From positions 1 through 24,755 of the forward strand of contig NZ_JAHOEA010000051.1 of NCBI RefSeq assembly GCF_019127135.1: 24,755 bases of DNA, written 5' to 3'. Positions 1 to 6,775 of this stretch are shown piece after piece. The notes under the pieces were generated by a model. That model was not told the origin of the DNA and did not search any database. It saw only the letters and a list, made by a program, of their open reading frames with translations. Within the stretch, counting starts at the first letter, position 1; each line of letters begins with the position of its first letter. This DNA is from Segatella copri. GTDB taxonomy: Bacteria > Bacteroidota > Bacteroidia > Bacteroidales > Bacteroidaceae. The translations under genes were made by a program, and so were the position numbers.

Positions 1-40
<40 letters not shown>

Positions 41-294
41 AAATATCATTTTTACTTCTTGCCTCATTGCTGAAGCAATCGGTGTTTGTTGTCTGTACTT
101 AGGACGAATATCCTTTTCGTTTATTGAAGCTTAGTAAACCTGACTTGTCAATTGCTTGACGGTTCGTTTCTTTTACCCAGTCAACTTTCTTATTTCTAAG
201 AAGTTAACCGCTTCTTGTACTACTTGTCTGTTTATGTAAAATCTTTCAAAGAACTCTTTCTTTTGTTGCTAAGAGAAAGTGTATTTCTCAAAAG
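41..294 (-). other. 16S rRNA leader region
   Basis: This stretch lies between the rRNA promoter and the 16S 5' end and would be transcribed as the pre-rRNA leader. On the minus strand it holds a boxA-like stretch (GTTCTTTGAAAG, about bases 244-256) and a small hairpin ATTGCT-tc-AGCAAT near base 70. Leader length and position follow usual rRNA operon design. The small open frame on the plus strand here (from 215) shows no protein-like features and runs against the rRNA transcript, so it is not called. Confidence 0.6.
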
Positions 295-300
295 CGAGTG

Positions 301-332
301 CAAAAGTACTAACTATTTTTCATTTCACCAAA
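301..332 (-). promoter_or_regulatory. rRNA operon promoter
   Basis: On the minus strand a TTTG (332-329) is followed after 20 nt by TACTTTTG (308-301), matching the Bacteroidota -33/-7 promoter (TTTG, then TAnnTTTG). It points toward the 16S gene and would give a leader of about 250 nt. No equally good second promoter was seen farther upstream. Confidence 0.7.
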
Positions 333-569
333 TCTTTTCGCAAAAAAGTTGCTTTTTTAGTCGGTTTTTAACATCTATAAAGACTTTATGCAATAGATTT
401 TAGCTGCTTACATTATTATATATATGCGCTCGCCAGTGCACGCACTCAAGCGTATACGCAAGCGCACGATAATATTAAGGTTATAATGCTTTTTCAGTTA
501 ATTTACTCAAGTTTCGCAAGTTTTGTCCCATACGCCCTGAAAGGTTCTTGAACCACATGCGAAAGTTCT

Positions 570-719
570 GTTAATTTATATTTAAAAATTGACGCTTATC
601 CGTAGCCATTAACTTTATTTTCGCTGACAATACAATTAAGGTTATAATGTTTTTAAGATAATTTATATTTTAGAAGTTTACGCTTATCCATAGCCATTAA
701 CTTTATTTCGCTAACAATA
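570..719. repeat. Direct repeat, 2 copies, period 88 bp, upstream of rRNA operon
   Basis: Bases 570-631 and 658-719 are near-identical. Both run TTAATTTATATTT..., then CGCTTATCC(G/A)TAGCC, then ATTAACTTTATTT and CGCT(G/A)ACAATA. A shorter companion motif, TTAAGGTTATAATG, occurs at about 474-488 and 636-649. There is no convincing coding potential. Function is unknown; the location upstream of an rRNA promoter suggests either an intergenic repeat family or an upstream regulatory duplication. Confidence 0.75.
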
Positions 720-899
720 TTTTAACGGCTTATACATCAAGGATACTGATTAGACAGGGATTCTAGGAGTTTCTGCAGAAAGAAATCATAAAAAAAAAGA
801 GGACTCTCTAAAAAAAGGCACCCATTTCGGAACCGCAAACAAGCGCTAAAACATGTAAAAACGAGCTGAATTCTTAAAATATGTTTATAAAATACACTA

Positions 900-1104
900 A
901 ACACCCTTCACCACCCTTCACCCGTAACTATTTGACACATAAAACGTTAAATAAAAAGGTGAAGGGTGAAGGTTTGAAAACTCTTTTTTATATATACGCG
1001 CGGCAAGGGAAAAATGAAAGGGTACCCTAGGGTCAAAAATCGGAAAAACCCTAAAAAAAGAATATAATATAAGATTTAAAATATACCCTTCACCCTTCAC
1101 CTCG
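900..1104. repeat. CTTCACCC repeat cluster with 15-bp inverted repeat
   Basis: The motif CCTTCACCCTTCACC occurs at 1087-1101, and its exact reverse complement GGTGAAGGGTGAAGG at 958-972. A diverged version (CCCTTCACCACCCTTCACCC) lies at 904-923. The arms could form long hairpins around an AT-rich core. A 72-codon open frame spans this on the minus strand (918-1136), but its ends are made from the repeat and it has no recognisable domain, so it is not called as a gene. Confidence 0.7.
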
Positions 1105-1164
1105 TCACCACAACCCAGTTTCCATATCTTCGTCATCTGATTACCTACATTTGTCTTCTGGGTT

Positions 1165-1269
1165 TATCCTTCGGAGATATTCTGCTATCTTTCGGAGATA
1201 ATTTCTTATCCTTCGGAGATATTCTGCTATCTTTCGGAGTTATTTTCTTATCCTTCGGAGATATTCTTC
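1165..1269. repeat. Tandem repeat, 5 units of exactly 21 bp
   Basis: Five head-to-tail 21-bp units start at 1165, 1186, 1207, 1228 and 1249. Units 1, 3 and 5 carry TATCCTTCGGAGATATTC; units 2 and 4 carry TATCTTTCGGAG(A/T)TA, giving a 42-bp higher-order period. Each unit can form a small hairpin around TTCG (TATC...GATA arms). The plus frame through the array is open (heptads like YPSEIFC), but a stop lies at 1138 with no start codon between, so translation is unlikely. Confidence 0.85.
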
Positions 1270-1355
1270 TGAATGATTCCATGATTTTTTTCGCACTTTA
1301 TTTCCCGAATCCACGCAAATCGCACAAATCGCATAGGTAGAAAACGGAAAAGACG

Positions 1356-1363
1356 TATCTTTG
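1356..1363 (+). promoter_or_regulatory. -7 promoter box for the 49-aa ORF
   Basis: TATCTTTG fits the Bacteroidota -7 consensus TAnnTTTG and lies 24 nt upstream of the ATG at 1388, a normal leader length. The -33 element is not obvious. Confidence 0.55.
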
Positions 1364-1387
1364 CATTCGAAATAAAACTAATAGCGT

Positions 1388-1537
1388 ATGAGACTGGTAG
1401 AAGAAAGAGAAGATAAGAGATTAAGATGGCAATGGCAGATCAGTTTCAACCGCAAGGAGACTGACATGAAGTCAAACATCACCATCATTCCTAGCGGCAA
1501 CTATCATATCCTGATAAAGGGTCTGAGAATGACGTAA
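1388..1537 (+). CDS. Small hypothetical protein, 49 aa
   Basis: An ATG at 1388 opens a 49-codon frame ending at TAA 1537. The protein starts MRLVEEREDKRLRWQWQ and ends HILIKGLRMT. The N-terminal third is strongly charged, then come two basic/hydrophobic stretches (ITIIPSGNYHILIKG) that could form a beta hairpin. There is no signal peptide, membrane segment or known motif. Support comes from a well-placed TATCTTTG promoter box 24 nt upstream and a second promoter for the next gene just after the stop, so it appears to be its own transcription unit. I do not recognise the family and cannot give a function. Confidence 0.5.
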   Translation: MRLVEEREDKRLRWQWQISFNRKETDMKSNITIIPSGNYHILIKGLRMT

Positions 1538-1596
1538 AATTACGGAATAAATGTTAATAAAGCGCAGAGATTATCGTTCGTTTCAATAATTGGCAT

Positions 1597-1604
1597 TATC
1601 TTTG
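1597..1604 (+). promoter_or_regulatory. -7 promoter box for the Bax-inhibitor-1 family gene
   Basis: TATCTTTG, 50 nt upstream of the ATG at 1655, matches TAnnTTTG. The -33 region is weak (TTCG-like). Confidence 0.6.
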
Positions 1605-1654
1605 CGCTTATTATATTATTCAATAGACCATAAATAACAAAAGAAAATAGAATT

Positions 1655-2413
1655 ATGACAGAAAAGGAAATGTACAATCTGATAAATAGTCAGAACAACC
1701 AGCAAAGCAATGGCTTTGCTGTTAATGAGAAAGAGCGAGGTATAAGCGGTGTTTTCTCTGCTTTGATGCGCAAAGTGTATACATGGATGACCTTAGCTCT
1801 CCTGATTACGGGCGTTACTGCCTATGGTGTGGCTAGCAGTCCTACCCTGCTGATGACCTTGATGACAAGCCGCGGCTTGCTCTTTGGTTTGATTATCGCA
1901 GAGCTCGCCCTGGTATTCATCATTACTGGTGCCCTACAGAGACTCTCCCTGACTACGGCCACCCTACTCTTCATCGTCTACTCGGTTTTGAATGGTGCCA
2001 TGCTTTCATCCGTATTCGTAGTATATACGATGACCAGTATTGCCAAGGTATTTTTTATTACAGCCGGCACATTCGGAGCGATGGCTTTCTATGGTTACAC
2101 TACCAAGAAGGATTTGACCTCTTTAGGAAAAATACTCTTCATGGCGCTGATAGGCCTGATTATCGCTACCGTAGTAAACATGTTCTTGAAGAGTTCTGGG
2201 TTTGATTACATTTTGAGTTACGCAGGTGTAGCCATCTTCGTTGGCTTGACCGCTTGGGATAGTCAGAAGATCAAGCAGATGCTCCAGACACAATACGACA
2301 TGAGCGAGGGCGCACAGAAACTGGCACTCATCGGAGCCTTGACTCTGTATCTCGATTTTATCAATCTCTTCCTCTACTTGCTCCGCATCTTCGGAGGCAG
2401 CAACAAGGAATAA
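1655..2413 (+). CDS. Bax inhibitor-1/YccA family inner-membrane protein
   Basis: This 252-aa protein has a polar N-terminus (about residues 1-40) and about seven hydrophobic segments filling the rest. The C-terminal part, VGLTAWDSQKIKQMLQ followed by LYLDFINLFLYLLRIFGG, is the typical signature of the BI-1/YccA/YbhL (UPF0005) family. In the family the protein forms a membrane channel-like fold linked to calcium leak and to membrane protein quality control; the bacterial role is not settled. Length matches bacterial homologues (about 230-250 aa). The start at 1655 follows an A-rich leader normal for Bacteroidota. It is transcribed alone, with its own promoter at 1597 and a hairpin terminator at 2469. 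Confidence 0.92.
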   Translation: MTEKEMYNLINSQNNQQSNGFAVNEKERGISGVFSALMRKVYTWMTLALLITGVTAYGVASSPTLLMTLMTSRGLLFGLIIAELALVFIITGALQRLSLTTATLLFIVYSVLNGAMLSSVFVVYTMTSIAKVFFITAGTFGAMAFYGYTTKKDLTSLGKILFMALIGLIIATVVNMFLKSSGFDYILSYAGVAIFVGLTAWDSQKIKQMLQTQYDMSEGAQKLALIGALTLYLDFINLFLYLLRIFGGSNKE

Positions 2414-2468
2414 TGAAAACGGGAACCGGGAATAAAGTAAAAAAACAAAGAATAACATACATAACGAG

Positions 2469-2512
2469 AAAGGTTGGCTTGCCCTCAACGGGTTGGCCAA
2501 CCTTTATTTTTT
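2469..2512 (+). terminator. Rho-independent terminator after the BI-1 gene
   Basis: Arms AAAGGTTGGC (2469-2478) and GCCAACCTTT (2496-2505) form a 10-bp stem with a 17-nt loop, followed by ATTTTTT. It lies 55 nt after the stop at 2413. Confidence 0.8.
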
Positions 2513-2630
2513 AATTCCTAGAAAAAGTAAATGCTAGAGTTATATTCTCTTCAAAAAGTTCTATGGTGCAAAGATAGAAAAAAAATTGAGAACTATGGTT
2601 TCAAAATAGCAAAAATAAGTTTCAAATGGA

Positions 2631-2668
2631 CAAAAAGTGTCTTTTGACATTTTTCAGTGTTCCACTGA
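2631..2668 (-). terminator. Double-hairpin terminator after the AraC-type gene
   Basis: On the minus strand the gene end at 2698 is followed by a TCAGTG/CACTGA hairpin (2653-2667) and then a hairpin with a TGTC/GACA core and A/T flanks (2631-2653) ending in TTTTT. The region lies between two convergent genes, where a terminator is expected. Confidence 0.55.
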
Positions 2669-2697
2669 TTTTTAGAAACTACCTAAACTTCAACAAC

Positions 2698-3717
2698 TTA
2701 CGCATTTACCCTATATTTATTAGGAGAGCAACCAAAAGAGGCAAAAAATACTCTTCTGAACGTAGAAATAGAATTAAATCCCGATTTGATGGCGATTTCC
2801 GGCAAAGGAAAGTTCGTTGACTTCAACAAGTTCTCTGCATACTGTATACGATAAGAATTCACATAATCATAAAACGTCTGCCCATTCTGCCGGTTAAAAT
2901 AGCGACTCAGATAAGTACGGTTCGTACCTACAGCCAGCGCCACATCAGACAATTTCAGTTTCGGATTGAGATAGATTCTATCTTCCTCGAACAACCGCTG
3001 CACCTCAGCAGCCATCCCCGAAACATCTACTTCGTTCTGCTCTAACGGTACAATTTCAATATCGCTCAACTCTTCTATCACTGACTCATGCCTATAAACA
3101 AAATAATCTATCAGCATCCAGAGTATCAGAGAGCTTACCATATAGATATTGTCGTAATCCACATTAATAACGAAACAGCTCAGCGTCCATAAAAACAGAA
3201 TCAGGAAGAAGGTATTGAGAATGGCAAGAAGCCAATTCAGATTAATATTTTCCTGATAAGAAAAGCGCTCTTTCAGCTCGCGGTGATACCTCCGAATCAT
3301 AAAGAAAAGCAATATAAAGGTAGAGAATCCATAAATGGCTCCCCAGGCAGAAAGCACATAAAACCAGATGACATTATGGGTAAAAATATAGAACACCGGC
3401 AACAAGAGGAAAGGCAATTCCAGCATCAAAGCTTTCACCCATCTGAACCAGCCCGGCTTCACCAGTTCCATCAACACAAAGCTGTAGAACGGAATAATCA
3501 TCATATCCAACGAAGACGTAAGATACCACGCATGCTCGTTGTCAAAACCATAAATCAGAAAGAAAACCAGGTCCTTTACCAACTGCAGGGCGACCACAAT
3601 CATGAGCCACATAATCATCCGAAAGAGCATCTCCTTTCCTTTTCTCCAAAACAGGAAAGCCATCATGGAGAAGAACATCATGCTCATACCATAAATAAAA
3701 CTCGTTACCGAATCCAT
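2698..3717 (-). CDS. Membrane-anchored AraC-family transcriptional regulator
   Basis: This 339-aa protein has about seven hydrophobic helices in residues 1-210 (for example LFRMIMWLMIVVALQLVKDL and LLAILNTFFLILFLWTL). A polar linker follows, then a C-terminal AraC/XylS DNA-binding domain (about residues 235-339). That domain shows the first helix-turn-helix (LKLSDVALAVGTNRTYLSRYF), then IRYAE-type YRIQYAENLL, and a second HTH ending SISTFRRVFFASFGCSPNKYR. The architecture predicts a DNA-binding protein held at the inner membrane and sensing something in or across it. The signal and target genes are unknown. It lies downstream of the inositol-phosphate synthase gene but is separated from it by a terminator; no clear promoter of its own was found. 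Confidence 0.88.
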   Translation of the reverse strand: MDSVTSFIYGMSMMFFSMMAFLFWRKGKEMLFRMIMWLMIVVALQLVKDLVFFLIYGFDNEHAWYLTSSLDMMIIPFYSFVLMELVKPGWFRWVKALMLELPFLLLPVFYIFTHNVIWFYVLSAWGAIYGFSTFILLFFMIRRYHRELKERFSYQENINLNWLLAILNTFFLILFLWTLSCFVINVDYDNIYMVSSLILWMLIDYFVYRHESVIEELSDIEIVPLEQNEVDVSGMAAEVQRLFEEDRIYLNPKLKLSDVALAVGTNRTYLSRYFNRQNGQTFYDYVNSYRIQYAENLLKSTNFPLPEIAIKSGFNSISTFRRVFFASFGCSPNKYRVNA

Positions 3718-3740
3718 GTCTACGATCTATGTAAATAAAC

Positions 3741-3790
3741 AAAAAAGGCACACCTATGGAGAGAAGTTCTAACATTCCAAAGGTGTGCCA
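3741..3790 (-). terminator. Rho-independent terminator after ino1
   Basis: On the minus strand GGCACACCT (3789-3781) pairs with AGGTGTGCC (3755-3747), followed by TTTTTT (3746-3741). It lies 60 nt past the ino1 stop and 24 nt before the AraC-type start codon, so any read-through would supply the regulator. Confidence 0.8.
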
Positions 3791-3848
3791 TGATATAAAT
3801 TTAATGCCTTATATATAATAAGGTGTAATATTAAATGAAATGACCTAA

Positions 3849-5177
3849 TTAGTCGATTTCCTCATCGGCCTCGTAACCACCCATCTCACGGATAGCATTC
3901 TTCAGCATCGTATACTGCTGGTAGAGATGGTTTACAGGCTCTTCACCCTTAGTATAATCGTGCATAGGTGCCTTAAGGAAGAAACTCAAGAAACGCTGGA
4001 TTCCGAAACGGCCTGCACGAGCTGCAAGATCGCTCAACAATGTAAGGTCGAGCAGCAATGGAGCAGCAAGGATAGAGTCGCGGCAGAGGAAGTTAATCTT
4101 AATCTGCATTGGGTAACCCATCCAGCCGAAGATATCGATATTATCCCAACCCTCCTTGTTATCGTTGCGAGGTGGATAATAGTTGATACGTACCTTGTGA
4201 TAGTACTGAGTATCTTCATCGTTACCATGGCCATAGAGATCTGGCTGAGCTTCTGGCTTCAGGATTGTCTCAAGAGTAGAGAGTTTACTTACCTCCTTGG
4301 TATGGAAATTAGCTGGTTCATCGAGAACGAGACCATCACGGTTGCCGAGAATATTGGTAGAGAACCAGCCATTCAAGCCGAGACAACGGGTACCGATGAT
4401 AGGAGCGAAACCACTCTTGACAAGAGTCTGACCTGTCTTGAAGTCCTTACCGGCGATAGGCATCTTGGTCTTCTCTGCGAGTTCCCACATAGCAGGAATA
4501 TCAACAGTTGTATTAGGAGCACCCATGATGAAAGGAGCACCCTCTGTCAAAGCAGCATAAGCGTAGCACATGGATGGAGCTACATGCTGGCGGTCGTCAG
4601 CCTTCATTGCAGCCTCAAGTGCTGCCAATGTACCATGAATCTCCATATCTACAGGAACGTAGATTTCGGTAGATGCTGCCCAGATAACAACGATACGGGC
4701 ACAACCGTTCTTCTCCTTGAAGTCGCGGATATCCTGACGAAGAGCCTCTACCATCTCCCAGCGGGTCTTGCAATCCTTCACATTGTCGCCATCAAGACGC
4801 TTTGCATAATTCTTGTCGAAAGCTGCCTTCATTGGTACTACCTTCTCCAACTCCTCGCGTACAGGGTTGATGTCTTTCTCCTTCAATACCTCAGCATACA
4901 TAGCTGCCTGATAAGCATTCTGCGGATAAACATCCCAAGTACCGAATACGATATCATTAAGGTCAGCAAGTGGAACGATGTCCTTGTAGTGCAGATATTT
5001 CTTGTCTGCACCCTTGCCGACACGAATCTTGTCGTACTGAGTCATTGAACCTACTGGCTTTGCAAGTCCCTTACGAGTCATGAAAACACCGGTCATGAAG
5101 GTAGTAGCTACTGCGCCACAACCAACAACCAAGATTCCCAGCTTACCTTCTGCTGGTTTAACATTCATTTTTTCCAT
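3849..5177 (-). CDS. ino1: Inositol-3-phosphate synthase (myo-inositol-1-phosphate synthase)
   Basis: This 442-aa protein converts glucose 6-phosphate to 1D-myo-inositol 3-phosphate using NAD, in the cytoplasm. Residues 12-30 carry the NAD-binding loop LGILVVGCGAVATTF. Residues from about 205 on hold family blocks such as MGAPNTTVDIPAMWELA, the catalytic region IAGKDFKTGQTLVKSGFAP with the conserved lysines, and LGLNGWFSTNILGNRDG. Length is normal for the bacterial form. In Bacteroidota the product feeds inositol phospholipids and inositol sphingolipids; the later enzymes of that route are not in this window. It is divergent to argR and has its own promoter (5231-5238) and terminator (3741-3790). 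Confidence 0.95.
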   Translation of the reverse strand: MEKMNVKPAEGKLGILVVGCGAVATTFMTGVFMTRKGLAKPVGSMTQYDKIRVGKGADKKYLHYKDIVPLADLNDIVFGTWDVYPQNAYQAAMYAEVLKEKDINPVREELEKVVPMKAAFDKNYAKRLDGDNVKDCKTRWEMVEALRQDIRDFKEKNGCARIVVIWAASTEIYVPVDMEIHGTLAALEAAMKADDRQHVAPSMCYAYAALTEGAPFIMGAPNTTVDIPAMWELAEKTKMPIAGKDFKTGQTLVKSGFAPIIGTRCLGLNGWFSTNILGNRDGLVLDEPANFHTKEVSKLSTLETILKPEAQPDLYGHGNDEDTQYYHKVRINYYPPRNDNKEGWDNIDIFGWMGYPMQIKINFLCRDSILAAPLLLDLTLLSDLAARAGRFGIQRFLSFFLKAPMHDYTKGEEPVNHLYQQYTMLKNAIREMGGYEADEEID

Positions 5178-5230
5178 CTTCTAAAGGTTTATTTTATATT
5201 AAGTTGATTATAATCTAAGAATTGTGTCTG

Positions 5231-5238
5231 CAAAGATA
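5231..5238 (-). promoter_or_regulatory. -7 promoter box for ino1
   Basis: On the minus strand TATCTTTG (5238-5231) lies 53 nt upstream of the ino1 ATG and matches the Bacteroidota -7 box. No clear -33 element is seen. Confidence 0.6.
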
Positions 5239-5374
5239 ACAAAAACTAATTGAACCGATGCGGTTTCCGTAGACTTTCTTTCAATAATTTACAATAATTA
5301 GCTAAAAATAGACAAAAAAGGCTTTTTTGCATCAAAAGCCTGGTGTAGAATATTTGTATAAAAGAAGGCAATAC

Positions 5375-5433
5375 ATGCATATTTATTCCACGCTTATGCA
5401 TAACAAAAGACAAAATAATGTTATTTTATGCAT
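5375..5433. promoter_or_regulatory. ATGCAT motif cluster, candidate ArgR operator of argR
   Basis: ATGCAT occurs at 5375-5380, 5396-5401 and 5428-5433, spaced 21 and 32 bp, so all lie on about the same helix face. The first extends to TGCATATTTATTCC, close to the ARG-box layout TGnAT-4 A/T-ATnCA. The cluster ends 17 bp before the argR -33 element, which fits autoregulation by ArgR. Inference from spacing and similarity to the palindrome at 6004. Confidence 0.45.
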
Positions 5434-5449
5434 TTTTCTTTCATTTTAT

Positions 5450-5480
5450 TTTGTTATTTGCAAAATATATTGTAATTTTG
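5450..5480 (+). promoter_or_regulatory. argR promoter (-33 and -7)
   Basis: TTTG (5450-5453), a 19-nt spacer, then TAATTTTG (5473-5480) is a very good match to the Bacteroidota promoter. It lies 29 nt upstream of the ATG at 5510 and decides that start against the longer open frame. Confidence 0.8.
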
Positions 5481-5509
5481 CAGCCGTTAAACGAATAAAA
5501 ATACAGCAT

Positions 5510-5998
5510 ATGAAGGCAAAGAATAGCAGATTGGAAACTTTGAAGATGCTTATATCAAGTCAGGAGTTGAGTTCACAAGACCAACTTTTGGAGGCTCTTC
5601 ACAAAGAAGGCTTTAAGATTACGCAAGCCACATTGAGCCGTGACTTAAAACTGCTCAAGGTGGCAAAGGCAGCATCTTCGAGTGGAAAATATGCGTATGT
5701 CCTGCCCAACGATACATTATATAAGAGAGTATCAAACCATATTCCAGTGAGCAAGATGATGGTGAATACCGGATTCCAGTCTATCAACTTCTCTGGAAAC
5801 ATGGTCGTGATCAAAACCCGTCCGGGATATGCAAGCAGCATTGCCTATAATATAGATAATAGTGATATTCCTCAAATTCTGGGAACCATCGCTGGTGACG
5901 ACACGATCTTTCTGGTTAAGAAGAAAGGGACAACAGAAGAGGAAATCATCAATGCACTAGCAGAGGTAATTCCAGACGTTCACCATAAATATATATAA
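5510..5998 (+). CDS. argR: Arginine repressor ArgR
   Basis: A 162-aa DNA-binding protein that senses arginine and represses arginine biosynthesis. The N-terminal winged HTH (about residues 8-75) includes SSQDQLLEALHKEGFKITQA followed by TLSRDLKLLKVAK, the ArgR recognition region. The C-terminal hexamerisation/arginine-binding domain includes VVIKTRPGYASSIAYNID and ILGTIAGDDTIFLV, where GTIAGDDT is the conserved arginine-contact block. Start 5510 is chosen because the promoter (5450-5480) sits inside the longer frame and the protein then has the usual length (150-160 aa). It is first in the arginine block and divergent to ino1. ATGCAT motifs upstream suggest autoregulation. Confidence 0.95.
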   Translation: MKAKNSRLETLKMLISSQELSSQDQLLEALHKEGFKITQATLSRDLKLLKVAKAASSSGKYAYVLPNDTLYKRVSNHIPVSKMMVNTGFQSINFSGNMVVIKTRPGYASSIAYNIDNSDIPQILGTIAGDDTIFLVKKKGTTEEEIINALAEVIPDVHHKYI

Positions 5999-6003
5999 GG
6001 TAG

Positions 6004-6019
6004 TTGCATTTTTATGCAA
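6004..6019. promoter_or_regulatory. Candidate ARG box (ArgR operator) before the GNAT-argG-argC genes
   Basis: TTGCAT-TTTT-ATGCAA is a perfect 6+4+6 palindrome with an A/T centre, the layout of the E. coli ARG box (TGAAT-4-ATTCA) with GC in place of the AA/TT. It lies just after the argR stop and 68 nt before the next start codon, in front of the arginine structural genes. Confidence 0.6.
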
Positions 6020-6087
6020 AACATACACCTTATTATATATAAAGAAAGAATATTAAAACAAAAACATTTTAAGATAGAAGAGAAAAA

Positions 6088-6699
6088 ATGGAAGAAGCAG
6101 AAGTTAAAGTAATGGTGGCTGACGAAAGTCACATCAAGTACATCGACACCATTCTGACTACAATTGCAGAAGCTGCAAAGAAGCGTGGTTCTGGTATCGC
6201 CAAGCGTTCACCAGAGTATGTTGCCACCAAGATGCGCGAAGCCAAGGCGGTCATCGCTCTCCAGGGCGAAAAGTTTGCAGGTTTCAGCTACATCGAAACA
6301 TGGGGCAACAAGCACTATGTTACCACATCAGGTTTGATCGTTCACCCAGACTTCCGTGGTATGGGACTGGCTAAGCGTATCAAGAACCTTACCTTTACGC
6401 TTGCCCGACAGCGATGGCCTCATGCCAAGATTTTCTCTTTGACATCCGGTTCGGCTGTCATGAAGATGAACACCCAGCTGGGTTATCTTCCTGTTACCTT
6501 CGCCGACCTGACCGATGATGAGTCATTCTGGCGTGGTTGCGAGGGTTGCATCAACGTAGATGTCCTCCATCGTACCAACCGCAAATACTGCATCTGCACC
6601 GCCATGCTCTTCGACCCAGAGGAGCATCTGCCTATCAAGCTTCCTCAGGAAGTGATTGAGAGAATCCGCAAGATTGACGGTCCATCTGCAGAAATTTAA
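6088..6699 (+). CDS. GNAT-family acyltransferase, probable N-acylglutamate synthase of the arginine pathway
   Basis: This 203-aa single-domain GNAT protein would transfer an acyl group from acyl-CoA to an amine. The acetyl-CoA-binding core is visible as TTSGLIVHPDFRGMGLAKRI (about residues 85-105; the usual V-x-P-x-x-R-G-x-G-x-A pattern), and the later GYLPV strand is also typical. A cysteine-bearing tail follows (WRGCEGCINVD...NRKYCICTAM). It sits between argR and argG, behind an ARG-box-like palindrome, so the likely role is the first committed step, acylation of glutamate. Bacteroides relatives are known to use succinylated intermediates, so succinyl-CoA is as possible as acetyl-CoA. It is unlike classical ArgA, which is a kinase-fold fusion. 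Function is inferred from context. Confidence 0.8.
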   Translation: MEEAEVKVMVADESHIKYIDTILTTIAEAAKKRGSGIAKRSPEYVATKMREAKAVIALQGEKFAGFSYIETWGNKHYVTTSGLIVHPDFRGMGLAKRIKNLTFTLARQRWPHAKIFSLTSGSAVMKMNTQLGYLPVTFADLTDDESFWRGCEGCINVDVLHRTNRKYCICTAMLFDPEEHLPIKLPQEVIERIRKIDGPSAEI

Positions 6700-6775
6700 A
6701 TCCTTACATATAATTTAAGGTGTTGGCAAAATTGCCATCTAAACATTATTCACCACATATTAAACATAAAATAAA

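Larger units (their letters stand above)
5178..5509. other. Divergent ino1/argR intergenic region
   Basis: This 332-bp AT-rich gap holds the leftward ino1 promoter, the rightward argR promoter and three ATGCAT motifs described separately. The argR reading frame stays open upstream to 5327, but that extension contains the promoter and is low-complexity, so it is treated as untranslated. Confidence 0.7.

Noticed and set aside
918..1136. 72-aa minus-strand protein
   Set aside because: The frame is built mainly from the CTTCACCC inverted repeats and AT-rich DNA; no motif, no promoter box.
1165..1269. CRISPR array or coding repeat
   Set aside because: Units are directly adjacent with no spacers, and the open frame has no start codon after the stop at 1138.
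3927..5048. 373-codon plus-strand frame opposite ino1
   Set aside because: Codon-bias shadow of a clearly identified enzyme; no domain and no promoter.
5327..5509. 61-residue N-terminal extension of ArgR
   Set aside because: A near-perfect promoter lies inside it and the shorter protein has the family's length.
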